Position numbers and translations under genes: made by a program. A stretch of 64,000 bases of DNA. Source: Protea cynaroides. Lineage: Eukaryota > Streptophyta > Magnoliopsida > Proteales > Proteaceae. The notes under the pieces were generated by a model that was given only the letters and a program-made list of their open reading frames with translations, was not told the DNA's origin and ran no database searches. Numbering within the stretch: the stretch's first letter is position 1; the number at the start of each line of letters is the position of its first letter. Positions 11,633 to 23,023 of the stretch are shown piece by piece. Location: assembly GCA_028583415.1 (NCBI GenBank), contig CM053266.1, positions 6,581,217 through 6,645,216 on the forward strand, in the 5' to 3' direction.

Positions 11633-12457
11633 CTAAAACTCGCACTTTGAAAATTTGGCATATAGCTTCTCTTTCCTTAAACGCTGTAGGGCTGCGTTTA
11701 GGTTCTTGATATGAGTTTCCTTGTCTTTGGAATATACCAATATGTCATCAATAAATACTATAACCGATGTATCCAACATATCATGGAAAACTCGGTTCAT
11801 AAGTTCCATGAACATTGCCGGTGCATTAGTTAATCCGAAAGACATAACCAAAAATTCATAATGTCCGTATCTGGTCTTGAAAGCTGTCTTCGGAATATCA
11901 CATTCTTTAATCTTCAGCTGATGATAGCCTGATCGAAGATCGATGTTTGAAAATACTTTTGCCCCTTGTAACTGATCGAACAAGTCATCGATCCGAGGTA
12001 GTGGATATCGATTCTTGATTGTCAGTTTATTCAACTCACGATAGTCGATGCATAATCGAACGCTACCATCCTTCTTCTTTACGAACAACACCGGTGCCCC
12101 CCATGGAGATATACTGGGTCGAATATAACCCTTGTCCAGTAGTTCTTGTAGTTGCACCTTCAGTTCCTTCAGTTCCGTAGGAGCCATTCTATAGGGTGCT
12201 TTTGATACGGGTGCGGCTCCAGGTATCAGGTCTATTACAAACTCTGTGGCTTGGTCGGGTGGTAATCCGGGTAGTTCCTCCGGAAATACGTCAGGGTAAT
12301 CCCACACGACGTCAAGGTCTTCCATTCGTGGTGCTTCCTTGGTTAGGTCGACCACTGACACTAGATACCCGACTGCTCCCTTGTCAAGGCACTTCTTAGC
12401 CTTTATTGCTGAAAGTATGAGCTTGCGTCTTCGGGGAAGTTTGGTTCCCGAGAAACT
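11633..12457 (-). pseudogene. T1 reverse transcriptase
   Basis: Tekay-type RT with the usual motifs: SISPWGAPVLFVKKKDGS, CIDYRELNKLTIKN, DLRSGYHQLKI, FGLTNAPAMFM and catalytic FIDD. The catalytic residues are intact. The frame is shared with protease upstream and broken by stops at 12458 and 11633 (the second is a Trp codon changed to TAG). Confidence 0.9.
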
Positions 12458-12801
12458 TTATTTTGCTCCTTCTTTGTCTTTGAACGTTAGCTTCTTTTCG
12501 GCGCATAATAAATTTGCAGAATGCCGAGCTAACCAGTCCATTCCCAAGATGACATCAAAGTCTGCCATCTCAAGTTGTATCAAGTTTGCATCTAAGGTTT
12601 TCTCGCCAATGAGAACTGGACATGGTCCATAACCTTTCTCTAGTTCCACTTCTAACCCCATCGGTGACCGTACAAGTAATTTATAGTCTAATATTTTGAT
12701 GGGTAATTTGGTCTTCTTTCCAAATGACACAAATATAAATGAATGAGTAGCTCCGGAATCGAAGAGTACTCTAGCGGGTACGCCATTTATAGGTACAATA
12801 T
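12458..12801 (-). pseudogene. T1 aspartic protease
   Basis: Catalytic Asp-Ser-Gly in FDSGATHSF at about 12753-12764, then LLVRSPMGLEVELEKGYGPC and VILGMDWLARH, as in other Tekay proteases. In-frame stops lie upstream of the Asp codon in the unspliced sequence. Joining across the 70 nt segment at 12802-12871 would remove them. Confidence 0.85.
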
Positions 12802-12871
12802 CTGTGATTTATCTTTACTTAGTCTACGTGCTCATTCAATGTAATTACAACTTTAAAAGTTTCAGTCATAC
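12802..12871 (-). other. T1 gag-pol junction segment, intron-like
   Basis: Seventy bases starting GTATGAC and ending AATCACAG. Removal would join ..DVVT to ..IVPING in one frame, which matches the continuous gag-pol order expected of Tekay elements. Without removal gag ends in a stop inside the segment and pol lies in another register. Confidence 0.45.
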
Positions 12872-14114
12872 CTGTGACCACATCGGGTGATGCGGCCGCA
12901 TCCTCGGACGTGACAGCATATATACGTCCCTGATGGAATTGTTTCTTGGGCTTTGGGCACTCCCTTGCCATATGCCCGGGTTGGTTGCAGTTAAAACACC
13001 TCAGGACTTCAGAATTTGGCTTTGGCTAAGGTTGAGCTACTGGAGTAGTCTTGGTTGCAGCATTAAAATTCTGAGGACGGAAAGGTTTATACGTCCTATT
13101 ATTGCCTCCGTTGTAGGAGTTTCCAGCTGGTCTCTTGATGCCTCTGTTCTGAGTAAGGTAACTCTCCTTCTGGCTCGTTTCAATCACTCGAGCAATCTGG
13201 ACAGCTTCGTTGTAAATTCTCTTCTCTAAGCCCAGAACATTTTCTCTGATGCTTCCTCTTAGTCCCGCGATGAACCTACGGGTTTTGGTATCTTCTTCTT
13301 GCATGCTAGCCGGTGCAAAGAAAAATAGCTCTTCGTAACATTGTTGGTATGAATCTACAGTCATCTGTCCCTGGTACAAGCTCAGGAACTCCTTCTCCAT
13401 CGAATCTCTGAAGCTTCGTGGGAAATATTTCTCGAAGAATGCTTCTTTATATATAGCCCAAGTCAGCAGGGCGTGCTGGGTCAGTAAATATGTCTTCGTG
13501 GATTTCCACCAATGGTGTGCGTCGCCCTTGAGCATGAAGATGGCACATAGTACTTTCTCTTCCTCTGTGATAGTCATCATGAGGAAGTTTCTCTCCATCT
13601 CGTCTATCCAGTGGGCTGGCCACAATGGATCAGACGGCTTGCCGTTGAATTCTCGGGGTTTCATCTTCAAAAATCTCTCCACTAGTCGGGAGTGGTCCAG
13701 CTGATTCTGGGGGTTTGCCCCAAACATATAGGGTGGATTGTGGTAATTCCCTTGAGCTGCTTCCAGTACCTGCACTGGAATCTGTGCAGCCGGTTGTTGA
13801 GGTGTCTGATGAGCTGGGTGGTTACCCACCGGGGCTGCACTAGCTTGTCCAGTGTGCATGGGTGCGGCCTGAGTGGCTTGGAACATAATTCCCATGGAGA
13901 CCTGCATCTGAGCCTGTGCGTGTTGCATCTGCTGCAGCTGCTGTGCCAGGTTCATCACCACTGTTGCTAGCTCTGGTGGTGGAGGTGGCAAATTTGTAGG
14001 GTTTGCCAGTTCTGGATTTCTCGGTGCGTAGTTATTCTCTTGACTAGTCTCCTCCACTGGTGGTGGTGGTGGGACTGCATTTCGGGTCTACCGGGTCACT
14101 CTACGTCCAGACAT
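12872..14114 (-). pseudogene. gag: T1 gag
   Basis: ATG at 14114-14112 (MSGRRVTR). A TAG nine codons in (14090-14088) is at a position where related copies have Gln. The frame then runs 14057-13026 with a proline-rich N-terminus, a Gln-rich helix (LAQQLQQMQ), and the capsid core around WIDEMERNF, DAHHWWKS and YQQCYEELFFFAP. A second TAG at 13026 precedes the CCHC zinc knuckle (CFNCNQPGHMAREC), which binds element RNA. Both stops look like CAG to TAG changes. Confidence 0.88.
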
Positions 14115-14239
14115 AATTCCTTTCGCTAATTGGTGGTGCCTGAAAATCATTAGAATAGGTGAGGTCATTTATATTTCATGTAGGCACGCTAACCAATAAT
14201 CAATTCCAATTCTAGCTCATTTTATAAAAAAAATGCTGT

Positions 14240-14470
14240 CTTTTCTATGCAGGGTCGATGGTGAGGGTCGCTGGTATGTCTGACCCTTAGTTTTCGACCC
14301 TGGGAATGACCTGTTCTTCCCGAGACCTGAGGGTCGATACGAGGGTCGATGGGTATCCGACCCTCAGTTCCGACCCTTAGTTTTCTGTCAGATTCCCGAG
14401 AGCCGAGGGTCAATGGGAGGGTCGATTCGAGGGTCGATGGTGCTAGTCGAATTGTCCGACCCTCGGACCA
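14240..14470 (+). promoter_or_regulatory. GGGTCGA motif array upstream of T1 antisense gene
   Basis: About a dozen copies of GGGTCGA(TGG) and its reverse form CCGACCCT in about 220 bp, some inside a larger module beginning TTCCCGAG. The same motifs form two arrays in each T1 LTR. It sits between the divergent starts of gag (minus) and the antisense gene (plus). A role as binding sites is inference. Confidence 0.6.
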
Positions 14471-14620
14471 AAAATCAGATTTTTAATATCCGATTCTGGG
14501 TCATTTCTCAATATTCCTCCTCCGTTTCGACTCGTCTCTCCTCTCTGAGTTGCTACAGTGCTACTCTACTGTTGTGGGTCAATTTTAGTCCGGGTTTCGA
14601 CGTTCACTTCATCCATACAG

Positions 14621-15060
14621 GTATGTTCTCTCATTTTTACCTGTTTTTAGGTTTTCTTTTCTAGGTTTTCGCCCGTTTAACTTGTATTTTCCGAATTAAA
14701 CTTTTTTCAACCGTAAAAATTCGATTTTTATTGGGGGCTTTTATTATTGGTGTCTCGAGGAACGAAAGCCCTCAAAAATTTTTGAGTTTCATCGGTTGGT
14801 TATCGAGAAACTTAAAATTTTCTCTTTTTGCCCTAATTTGTCGACATTTTTTATTTTTCTTTAATTTCTTCAAATTGGACATCGTCAATTAAAATTTCCT
14901 ACTGCATGTGGGTCGTAGGATATGTTTAAACCTTCGTAAGTCCTTATGCCCACTTATATGGTGAGGAATGGGCTTTATGGTCAACTTACGTCGTTACTAT
15001 ATCATATTTCGGATTTTTATCCTATTAACACCTTGTTTCCTTTCTCTTTCTTATTTGCAG
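14621..15060 (+). other. 5'-UTR intron of T1 antisense gene
   Basis: Donor CATACAG/GTATGTT and acceptor TTTCTTATTTGCAG with a T-rich tract, six bases before the ATG. Length 440 nt. The same sites occur in T2 (443 nt) and T3 (442 nt). It contains a hairpin-forming GGGGCTTTTATT .. AACGAAAGCCC. Confidence 0.7.
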
Positions 15061-15065
15061 ATACT

Positions 15066-16391
15066 ATGGCTCGTACCAAAGTACCCAGAGTGCGTGATCC
15101 ACTTCTCTTTCGTTCGAATGAAGCTAAGGCACAGTATGTTGACTATGCCCGTAAGAAAGTGGAAGGGGGTCGCATGGTGAACTTGGCTGAGCTAGCCTTG
15201 TTCAATGTAGAGGGAGCATTTGGTGATATGGGGTGGCTCCCTGTCATCACATACGACGCGTGCACATGTCCAGATTTGGTGCGCCAGTTCTATTGTAATC
15301 TCCAGGGGGTGGGGAATTACAACAACGTTGAGCATGGTTAGGAGTTGTGCATCACCAGTTACGTCAAGGGGGTGCACATTTCCTTTGATTATAGGCAGTT
15401 GGCCGATCTGTTGGGCATTCCCTATGATGGCCCCATGGTGTACTGTGCGTCGGGAGAGTCACAGTTTGTTGAGATGGAGATGAGGGCAGAGATCGACAAC
15501 CAGCTGTTACGCCCTGATCGCTGGCAGATGAGAGCCTGTTACTTACGTCCAGCTCCACGGGTCTTCTGTAAGATTATCCAGCATAATCTGATCCTGCAGA
15601 GTGGGCACTATGAGAGGGTCTCTCAGCTGACACAGTTTTTGATTTATAGCATCTGCACTCGCCAGCCGGTCTGCCTTCCTTACATCATCATGCGGACGAT
15701 GATTAGTGCTACATTGTCCGGTCATAGGGGTAATCTACCCTATGGACGCATGATTATAGTGCTACTGACCCGTCTGGAGGTGGATCTGGTAGATGAGAAG
15801 ATCCAGGAGAAGACCTTCTTGTCGTCTCTAGATTGGGAGGCTATCTGCAAGATGGGGCTGCGAGATGCTGAGGTTAGTGATGAGGAGAGGAACGCGATGG
15901 TGCGCCCTCACACTCGGGTCGAGATGGCTGATGCTGAGGCTGCTGCTGCTTTTGCTAGAGCTCGTATGGATCCGGTCGATGATGACGATCGTATGTATAT
16001 GGACGTCGACTCGATACCACCGCCTTCACCTACACATGCGGCTAGAGTTGGTACTTCTTCTGCGGCGGCTCCTGCACCTGAGGCTGGTCCTTCACATTCG
16101 GCTGATCCTTCACTTCCACCTTCAGCCATGATGGAGATGTTGTAGGAGATCAGGGATGCTCAGCGCAGATCTGATCTGAGGATGGACGAGCTGTTGGCTA
16201 CTCAGCACGCATCAGACGCCCAGATGGGAGAGCTCCTAGAGGTGCAGCGTGCGATTGATCAGAGGATAGCCGGTCTCACAGCTAGTCTCCAGACGACCCA
16301 GAGCTAGGTGGCTTGGTTGACTAGGGTCTATGCTGAGGACTATGACAGAGATCGTGAGGCCCCGCCTCCTCCTTCGCCTCCAGCTTCTTGA
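15066..16391 (+). pseudogene. T1 antisense gene, plant-transposon-like protein
   Basis: Runs opposite to gag-pol. ATG at 15066 (MARTKVPRVRD). One frame to TGA 16389-16391, 441 codons, broken by TAG at 15339, 16143 and 16305, where T2 keeps CAG, CAA and CAG. The N-terminal 270 residues have the look of the putative plant transposon protein family found beside many plant repeats (SYVKGVHISFDYRQLADLLGIP, then a HNLI..SGHYERVSQLTQFL helix region). An Ala-rich acidic part (MYMDVDSIPPPSPTHA) and a C-terminal coiled-coil-like segment follow. Function unknown; the family assignment is from memory of its pattern, not a search. Confidence 0.75.
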
Positions 16392-16652
16392 TTGTACTTT
16401 ATTTTTCCTTGTACTACAGAGTAACTGTTCGGGTTGTGGACTATACTCTGCTTTAGTTATGTATTTACATTTTGTTTCTCTCACTCATTGTATGTAACTT
16501 ATTTTCCTTTTATAGATGCATTATTCTCTTTTTAAATTTGGTCTCAATCATCACTTGTGCTTACAATGTGTTTGTATTAAAGCTTTTAGTTTATCCTATC
16601 TCAGTTCACAATTGTCTCGAATGTATGTTAGTTGTCGGGCAAGGTCTGAGAT
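16392..16652. other. T1 leader between antisense gene and primer site
   Basis: AT-rich, no reading frame of note. It is the 3' UTR of the antisense gene on the plus strand and the 5' leader of the sense RNA on the minus strand, so the two transcripts would overlap here. Confidence 0.5.
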
Positions 16653-16664
16653 GCTCTGATACCA
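16653..16664 (-). other. T1 primer-binding site
   Basis: TGGTATCAGAGC, complementary to the 3' end of initiator Met-tRNA, three bases inside the 5' LTR end. Confidence 0.92.
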
Positions 16665-16952
16665 AGTTGTCACACCCCAATTTTGGTCTAACCAGAATGG
16701 TGTGATGATCCGCTAAATAACCAACGGTTCAACTAGGATCTCAAATAGGCTATCCCCGAGTTATCCAACTTACACACATCCGTAATCATAATCAGAATAA
16801 CACACAATAGCGGAAGTCTTACAATAAGATGAATTGAGAAACTAAATGATATTAATAATTTAATAGAAAATTATTCTGTATTCAACTGAGACATAAATAT
16901 TAAATATCAAATACATATCTGAATAAATCCAATAAAGAAACCTATAAAATGT

Positions 16953-17054
16953 CTAATCAAATACACACGAGTTGCACTCGCAAGAGGAGTCGTGTGTATC
17001 CACTTCAGCTTCAGCTTCCATCGCCGCTACCGTCCCGTACGCAGAAGCATTTAC
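16953..17054 (-). CDS. LTR-embedded 33-codon microprotein frame, T1 5' LTR
   Basis: Same frame as in the T1 3' LTR, ending SSCECNSCVFD with TAG at 16955-16953. In-frame Met at codon 12 (17021-17019). This is the copy transcribed from the 5' LTR promoter, if splicing joins the leader to the acceptor upstream of it. Confidence 0.5.
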   Translation of the reverse strand, partial: VNASAYGTVAAMEAEAEVDTHDSSCECNSCVFD

Positions 17055-18600
17055 AAAATCTTCAACCTTATAACCTGCATCATCAACTAAAAATATTCAA
17101 TGTCGAGGGGTGAGCACACATCACGGCTCAGTGAGTAGCCAAAACAATGCAACAATACATATGCATGCAAAAAGTCAATTTATATATTTGGTCCGATTTT
17201 AAAGTTTGTAGTATGCAATAGAAAGGTTTAGGTAGTCAAAGGCCGCGTTTATTGACTCCGCCTCTATACACGAGTGTGTGATGTTACCCGAAGATCACGT
17301 TTATCGTCAACTCACATGCACCCAACCATGAACAGTATATAACAATGGTTAACAGTTATTGCTATATATTGTCATACCAACACGTAAGCCCCTGTTAGCG
17401 AGGGCTGTAAACTGGGCTCGCAACTAACCAATCCTAATGCCAAACAGTGTATCCAAGGCCTTACCCCAGCATCCCTCAGAATGCCCATAGAGATAGAGCT
17501 AAGGCCCCCCGGTAGAGTCAGAGACTACAAGGACCGAGACACCTCCCCTGATACTCTACGACATAATAGTTCTGCTAAAGTAATGGAGATACGATGATGC
17601 TAATGCACAAGACTTGACTTAGAGATAGAGCTAAAGTGCTGAGACCCACCAAAGGTTAACATTTATTGACGTCCTCATCACACCTCCCCTGATACTCGCT
17701 TGCATCAAGCACATCAACCACACACATACAAGCACATGCCTATTCCTATCATCATCATCATCATCATGTTATAAACAATAAAGTAAATATACATGAACAA
17801 GTAATAGAAATATTGAATGGCATGTTGTTTGCACATTACAAACATATTCGCATAGAATCAAGCATAGCATAGGACTCAAGAAATAGAAAACAGTTTATTA
17901 TTAACCCATTTAGTTTGGAGTTAAGGTTCCTCACCTTAGCTTGCTAATAGATACTTTTTCAAGCTTTAGAATCACCTTTACAGTGTTATTATATTGCTAG
18001 AAGACCTAACAAAGTCGATAGAATTTAATTAGAATTTATTCGGAATTAAAAACCATGTTGTTAACTGAGGGTCGGAGGTAGGGTCGATGCTAAGGTCGAT
18101 GGGTCTATCGACGTTTCCCTCTTTCTGGACTTCCCAAATGCTGAGGGCCTATGGTCAGGAATACCTAGGGTCGGATGGTCTATCGACCCTGGGTGCGACC
18201 CTGTGTGCACTTTGGTCCAATTCCCTCTTTTAATCCATTCTTCGTGTTTGGGATCCTATGGCTTGCTCCTACATTCCATTCTACATTCATTCCATGGTCT
18301 GAAACCATGTATAACCCACCTAGATAGCTTTCATGCATTCTTCTATGGTTTTCCATGGAAACCTAACCATAGATTGGTGGTTTGGGTTTCTTCAAGTTCA
18401 CGCTCTCAACAATTACTAACCTAAGGTCTGTAGAAATTCATGGAATTAGTATCCATACCTGAGAAGATTACTCCTTCTCTGAAATTCTTCTCCTTTTTGC
18501 TAAGTTCTCTTGCTTGCCTCTCTTCTTCCTCTTTTCCTTCTCCTCTCTTTCTCTCAATTCAATTAGGGTTGTGAAAGGAGTGAAAGTGGCTTAGGGACGT

Positions 18601-18611
18601 CCTTTAAATAG
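18601..18611 (-). promoter_or_regulatory. TATA-like box of T1 5' LTR
   Basis: CTATTTAAAGG on the minus strand, followed by the purine-rich leader and the CTCAG/GTATGG donor-like site, as in the other LTRs. Confidence 0.6.
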
Positions 18612-19050
18612 ACTAGGAACATCCTAAATAAGTCCCTCTGAGATTTGGAAAGAATCCCAATCAAAAAAATATAGAAATTTCCTAATTTCTTTATTCGGAA
18701 GAAACCGAGGGTCGATGGGAGGGTCGATGATCCCGTCGACCCTAGGGTCTTAAGCTGTCTGACCCTCCCTTCAAAACTGAGGGTCTGACTTTCTGTTTTG
18801 GGAGGTCCGACCCTACTTAGCTGTGTATGCGACCCTTCCCCTATTTTAAGTGTTTTTGGGTCGATTTAATACCTGGGATCTCGATCTCGTTCACGCCCTT
18901 GGTCCATTTGACTCGACCATAATGGGTAAACCTGGTTCAAGGTGGTAAGACCGGGTTAGATTGACATGGGTCTTACAATAGAAGGAAGCCATAGGACCCA
19001 AACATGAAAGAATGAATGAAATTTGATATTCTCGACTCAAACCATGGGGG

Positions 19051-19272
19051 GTCGCACCTAGGGTCGATGGAACATCCGACCCTAGCATCAACCCCCAGCA
19101 TTTCGGAAACCCAGGGAAGGGGTGGTCGCACCTAGGGTCGATGGAACATCCGACCCTAGCATCAACCCCCAGTATTCGAGAAGTCCAAAATAGGGGTGGT
19201 CACACCCAGGGTCGATGGAACCTTCGACCCTGGCATCGACCCTACTACAGGGGGTCGCAGTATACTGCTACC
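19051..19272 (+). repeat. 74-bp tandem motif repeat in S1, three copies
   Basis: Starts at 19051, 19125 and 19199. Each unit carries GTCGCACCTAGGGTCGATGG and an inverted CGACCCT. T3 has two looser copies at the same place. Confidence 0.8.
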
Positions 19273-20378
19273 CTAGCATCGACCCGTCCTGCTACCCCCA
19301 GTTAATAGTAAGCTATAAAAATTAGAATAAATTTTAATTAAATTCTATCGACTTAATTAGGTCTTCTAGTGATATAATATTGATATAAAGGTGATTCTTA
19401 AGGCTTAAAAGAGGATGTACAATCAAGCAAAGGTGAGGGAACAAGACCTAAACTAATTGGTTAATAATAAACTATTTTATTTCTTGAGTCCAATACCATG
19501 ATTGATTCTATGCGTGTATGCTTGTAATGTGCATTCAACATGTCATCCAATATTTCTATTATTACTGTTCATGCATATTTAAATTTATTGATTATAACAT
19601 GATGATGATGATGATGATAGGAATAGGCATGTGAATGTTTGTGTTTGGCTGGTGTACATGGTGCGGGTAGGGATGATATCAATCGGTACTTCGATGCCGT
19701 TCTCATCGGGGTATATTGTGTCATTGTCTATTCAAGTCATGTCCACTAAGCAAGTGGTTGATGTGCTTGATGCGAGCGAGTTTCAGGGGGGGTGTCATAG
19801 GCCGGGCCTCAGCACTCTAGCTCTATCTCTAACTCAAGTCTTGTGCATTAGCATCGTCGTATCACTATGACTTTAGCAGAACTATTACGTCATGGTATAT
19901 GAGGAGAGGTGGTCTCAGACCGGGTATTCTCTGACTCTGTCGGGGGGCCTTAGCCCTATCACTATGGGCATTCTGAGGGATGCTGGGATGAGGCCTTGGA
20001 TACACTATTTGACATTAGGATTGGTTAGTTGTGAGCCCAGGTTGCAACCCTAGCCAGCAGGGGTTTATTTGTTGGTATGGTATCAACCGATACTTTAATG
20101 CCGTTTTCATCGGGGTTTATTGTGCCATTATGGGTGCTGTGGGCGACAGTGTCGTTTTCATTGGGCGTATCCACACTCTCATGTATAGAGGTGCGGCGGC
20201 CACCTATCCTTTCTATAGCACATTGCAAACTATAAACCAGACCACAGATATGAATTGATCGCCTGCATATGATTGTTGCATTGTTTTGTTTTCTCACTGA
20301 GCTCAAGTTGGAGAGCTGACCCTCGTGTGCACAATTCTTTTAGTTTCTGATGTTGCAAGTATTATGATTAAAAATTAT

Positions 20379-20450
20379 GTCAACACGCCAACATATGAAC
20401 ATGTGGCGGCCATGGTGAGCAAGCTGTGGAGGACGAAGATGGTTCGTTAA
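20379..20450 (+). pseudogene. Decayed microprotein frame in S1
   Basis: Matches the N-terminal half of the 33-codon frame (NTPTYEHVAAM) and then loses register to a TAA at 20448-20450. The Cys motif is gone. Confidence 0.45.
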
Positions 20451-20715
20451 GCGAGCGTTTCAGCAGTGGATACGTTTAATGTTTAGTTTTCGTATTTGGA
20501 TATTGTAATATGTATTAAATTATGTTTTGGTTACTTGGAAATAAATAGAATATTAATTATTTATCATGATTAGACCTCAATTCATTATCTGTAAGACTTC
20601 CGCTTTTTACTTTATTACCTCTGATTAATGTGGAATGTGTTTTGGTTTATCGTATGTGGGATAGCCTATTTGAGATTTTGGTTGAACCGTTGGTTTATTG
20701 ACGATTCATCACACC

Positions 20716-21797
20716 TGTCACACCCCAATTTTGGTCTAACCAGAATGGTGTGATGAACCGCTAATAAACCAACGGTTCAACCAGGATCTCAAATAGGCTA
20801 TCCCCGCGTTATCTAAACTTACACACATCCATGATCATAATCAGAGTAAATACACAATGGCGGAAGTCTTATAATAACATGAACTAAGAACTAACATGAT
20901 ATCATTAATTTAATAGCAAATTATTCTGTCATTAACTGAGACATAAATATTTAAATACCAAATACATGTCTTAATAAAATCCAACAAAGAAACCTATAAA
21001 ATATCTAATCAAATATACACGAGTTGCACTCGCAAGAGGAGTCGTATGTATCCACTTCAGCTTCAGTTTTTATCGCCGCTACGTTCCCGTATGCAGATGT
21101 ATTCATATAGTCTTCAACGGTATAACCTACATCATCAACTAAAATATTCGACGTCGAGGGGTGAGCACACAGCACGGCTCAGTGAGTAGCCAAAACAATG
21201 CAACAATAAATATGCATGCAAAAAGTCAATTTATATCTTTGGTGTGGTTTAAAGTTTACAGTATGCTATAGAAAGGTTGAGGTAGCCAAAGGTCGCGTTT
21301 ATTGACTCCGCCTCTATACACGAGTGTGTGACGTTACCTGAAGATCACGTTTATCGTCAACTCACATGCACCCAATCATGAACATTATATAACAAAGGTT
21401 ACGTTTATTGCTATATAGTGCCATACCAACACGTAAGCCCCTGTTAGCGAGGGCTGCAAACTGGGCTCGCAACTAACCAATCCTAATGCCAAAAAGTGTA
21501 TCCAAGGCCTCACTCCAGCATCCCTCAGAATGCCCATAGAGATAGAGCTAAGGCCCCCCGGTAGAGTCAAAGACTACAAGGACCGAGACCACCTCCCCTG
21601 ATACTCTACGACATAATAGTTCTGCTAAAGTAATGGCGATACGACGATGCCAATGCACAAGACTTGAGTTAGAGATAGAGCTAAAGTGTTGAGACCCGCC
21701 AAAGGTTAACGTTTATTGACGTTCTCATCACACCTCCCCTGATACTCGCTCGCATCAAGCACATCAACCACACACATACAAGCACATGCCTATTCCT

Positions 21798-21829
<32 letters not shown>

Positions 21830-23023
21830 GTTGTAAACAATAAAGTAAATATGCATGAACAAGTAATAGAAATATTGGATGGCATGCTGTATGCACATTA
21901 CAAACATATTCGTATAGAATCAAACATAGCATAGGACTCAAGAAATAGAAAACAGTTTATTATTAACCAATTTAGTTTGGGGTTAAGGTTCCTCACCTTA
22001 GCTTGCTATAAGATACTTTTCCAAGCTTTTTCGCCTTTACAATGTTATTATATTGCTAGAAGACCTAACAAAATCGATAGAATTTAATTAGAATAAATTC
22101 TGAATTTAAAACCATTCTGTCAACTGAGGGTCGATGCTAGGGTCGGTGGGTCTATCGACCCTCCCTTCTTTCTAGACTTCCCGAATGTTGAGGGTCGATG
22201 GTCAGAAACACCTAGGGTCGGATGGTCATCGACCCTGGGTGCGACCCTCGGTGCACTCTGGTCCAATTTTTACTTTTTAATCGATTCTTCATGTTTGGGG
22301 TCCTATGGTTTGCTCCCACATTCCATTAAACATTCATTCCATGGTCTGAAACCATGAATCATCCTCCTAGATGGCTTTCATGCATTCTCCTTGGGTTTTC
22401 CATGAAAACCTAACCATGGATGGATGGTTTGGGTTTCTCCGAGATCGCTCTCTCTCCAATAACTATCCTAAGGTCTGTATAAACTCATGGAATTAGTATC
22501 CATACCTGAGAAGATTAATCTTTCTATGTAACTCTTCTCCTTTTTGCTAGGTTCTCTTCCTTGCCTCTATTCTTCCTCTTTTCCTTCTCTTCTCTTTCTC
22601 TCAATTCAATTAGGGTTGTGAAAGGAGTGAAAGTGGCCAAGGAACGTCCTTTAAATAGAGTAGGAACATCCTAAATAAGTCCCTCTGAGATTTGGAAAGA
22701 ATCCCAATCGAAAAATATAAAAATTTCCTAATTTCTATATTCGGTAGAATCCGAGGGTCGATGGGAGGGTCGATGATCCCGTCGACCCTAGGGTCTTAAG
22801 CTGTCCGACCCTCCCTCCAAAACCGAGGGTCTGACTCTTTGTTTTGGGAGGTCCGACCCTGCTTAGCTGGGTATGCGACCCTTCACCTAATTTAAGTGTT
22901 TTTGGGTCAATTTGATACCTGGGATCTCGATCTCCTTCACGCCCTTGGTCCATTTGACTCGACCATGATGGGTGAACCTGGTTCAAGGTGGTAAGACCGG
23001 GTTAGATTGACACGGGTCTTACA
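20716..23023 (-). repeat. T2 3' LTR
   Basis: Same structure as the T1 LTRs. The (ATC)n run near 21799-21829 is the longest here. Motif arrays at about 22125-22255 and 22750-22885. Confidence 0.95.
21005..21106 (-). pseudogene. Microprotein frame, T2 3' LTR (Met lost)
   Basis: Frame still open with SSCECNSCIFD at the end (TAG 21007-21005). The codon-12 Met seen in the T2 5' LTR has become ATA, so no in-frame ATG remains. Confidence 0.45.

Larger units (their letters stand above)
7003..18977 (-). mobile_element. Tekay chromovirus T1, complete, nested in S1
   Basis: Two LTRs (7003-9313 and 16668-18977, 2311 and 2310 bp) flank an interior of about 7.35 kb, with perfect ATAGA duplications at 6998-7002 and 18978-18982. 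On the minus strand the order is 5' LTR, Met-tRNA primer site, antisense gene, gag, PR, RT, RNase H, integrase with chromodomain, polypurine tract, 3' LTR. By eye the two LTRs differ by a few percent, so insertion is fairly recent, but stops and frameshifts have disabled it. Confidence 0.96.
16668..18977 (-). repeat. T1 5' LTR
   Basis: Partner of 7003-9313, same ends and features. Flanked on the right by ATAGA (18978-18982). Motif arrays at about 18067-18210 and 18710-18840. Confidence 0.95.
18978..20715 (+). repeat. S1 LTR, segment 2
   Basis: Continues S1 after T1 (first five bases are the duplicated ATAGA). Holds a three-copy 74-bp repeat of the motif array (19051-19272), an (ATG)n run near 19600, the U5-type region, and ACACC, the left T2 duplication, at its end. 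Confidence 0.9.

Noticed and set aside
21681..21941. Frame with a long Asp run, and the Met run at 53845-54090
   Set aside because: Both are translations of the (ATC/ATG)n microsatellite in the LTR.
22735..22986. Proline/glycine-rich frames over LTR motif arrays (also 32378-32749, 43242-43466, 47554-47815)
   Set aside because: They arise from the GC-rich GGGTCGA arrays, are not kept in frame between copies and begin at no shared ATG.
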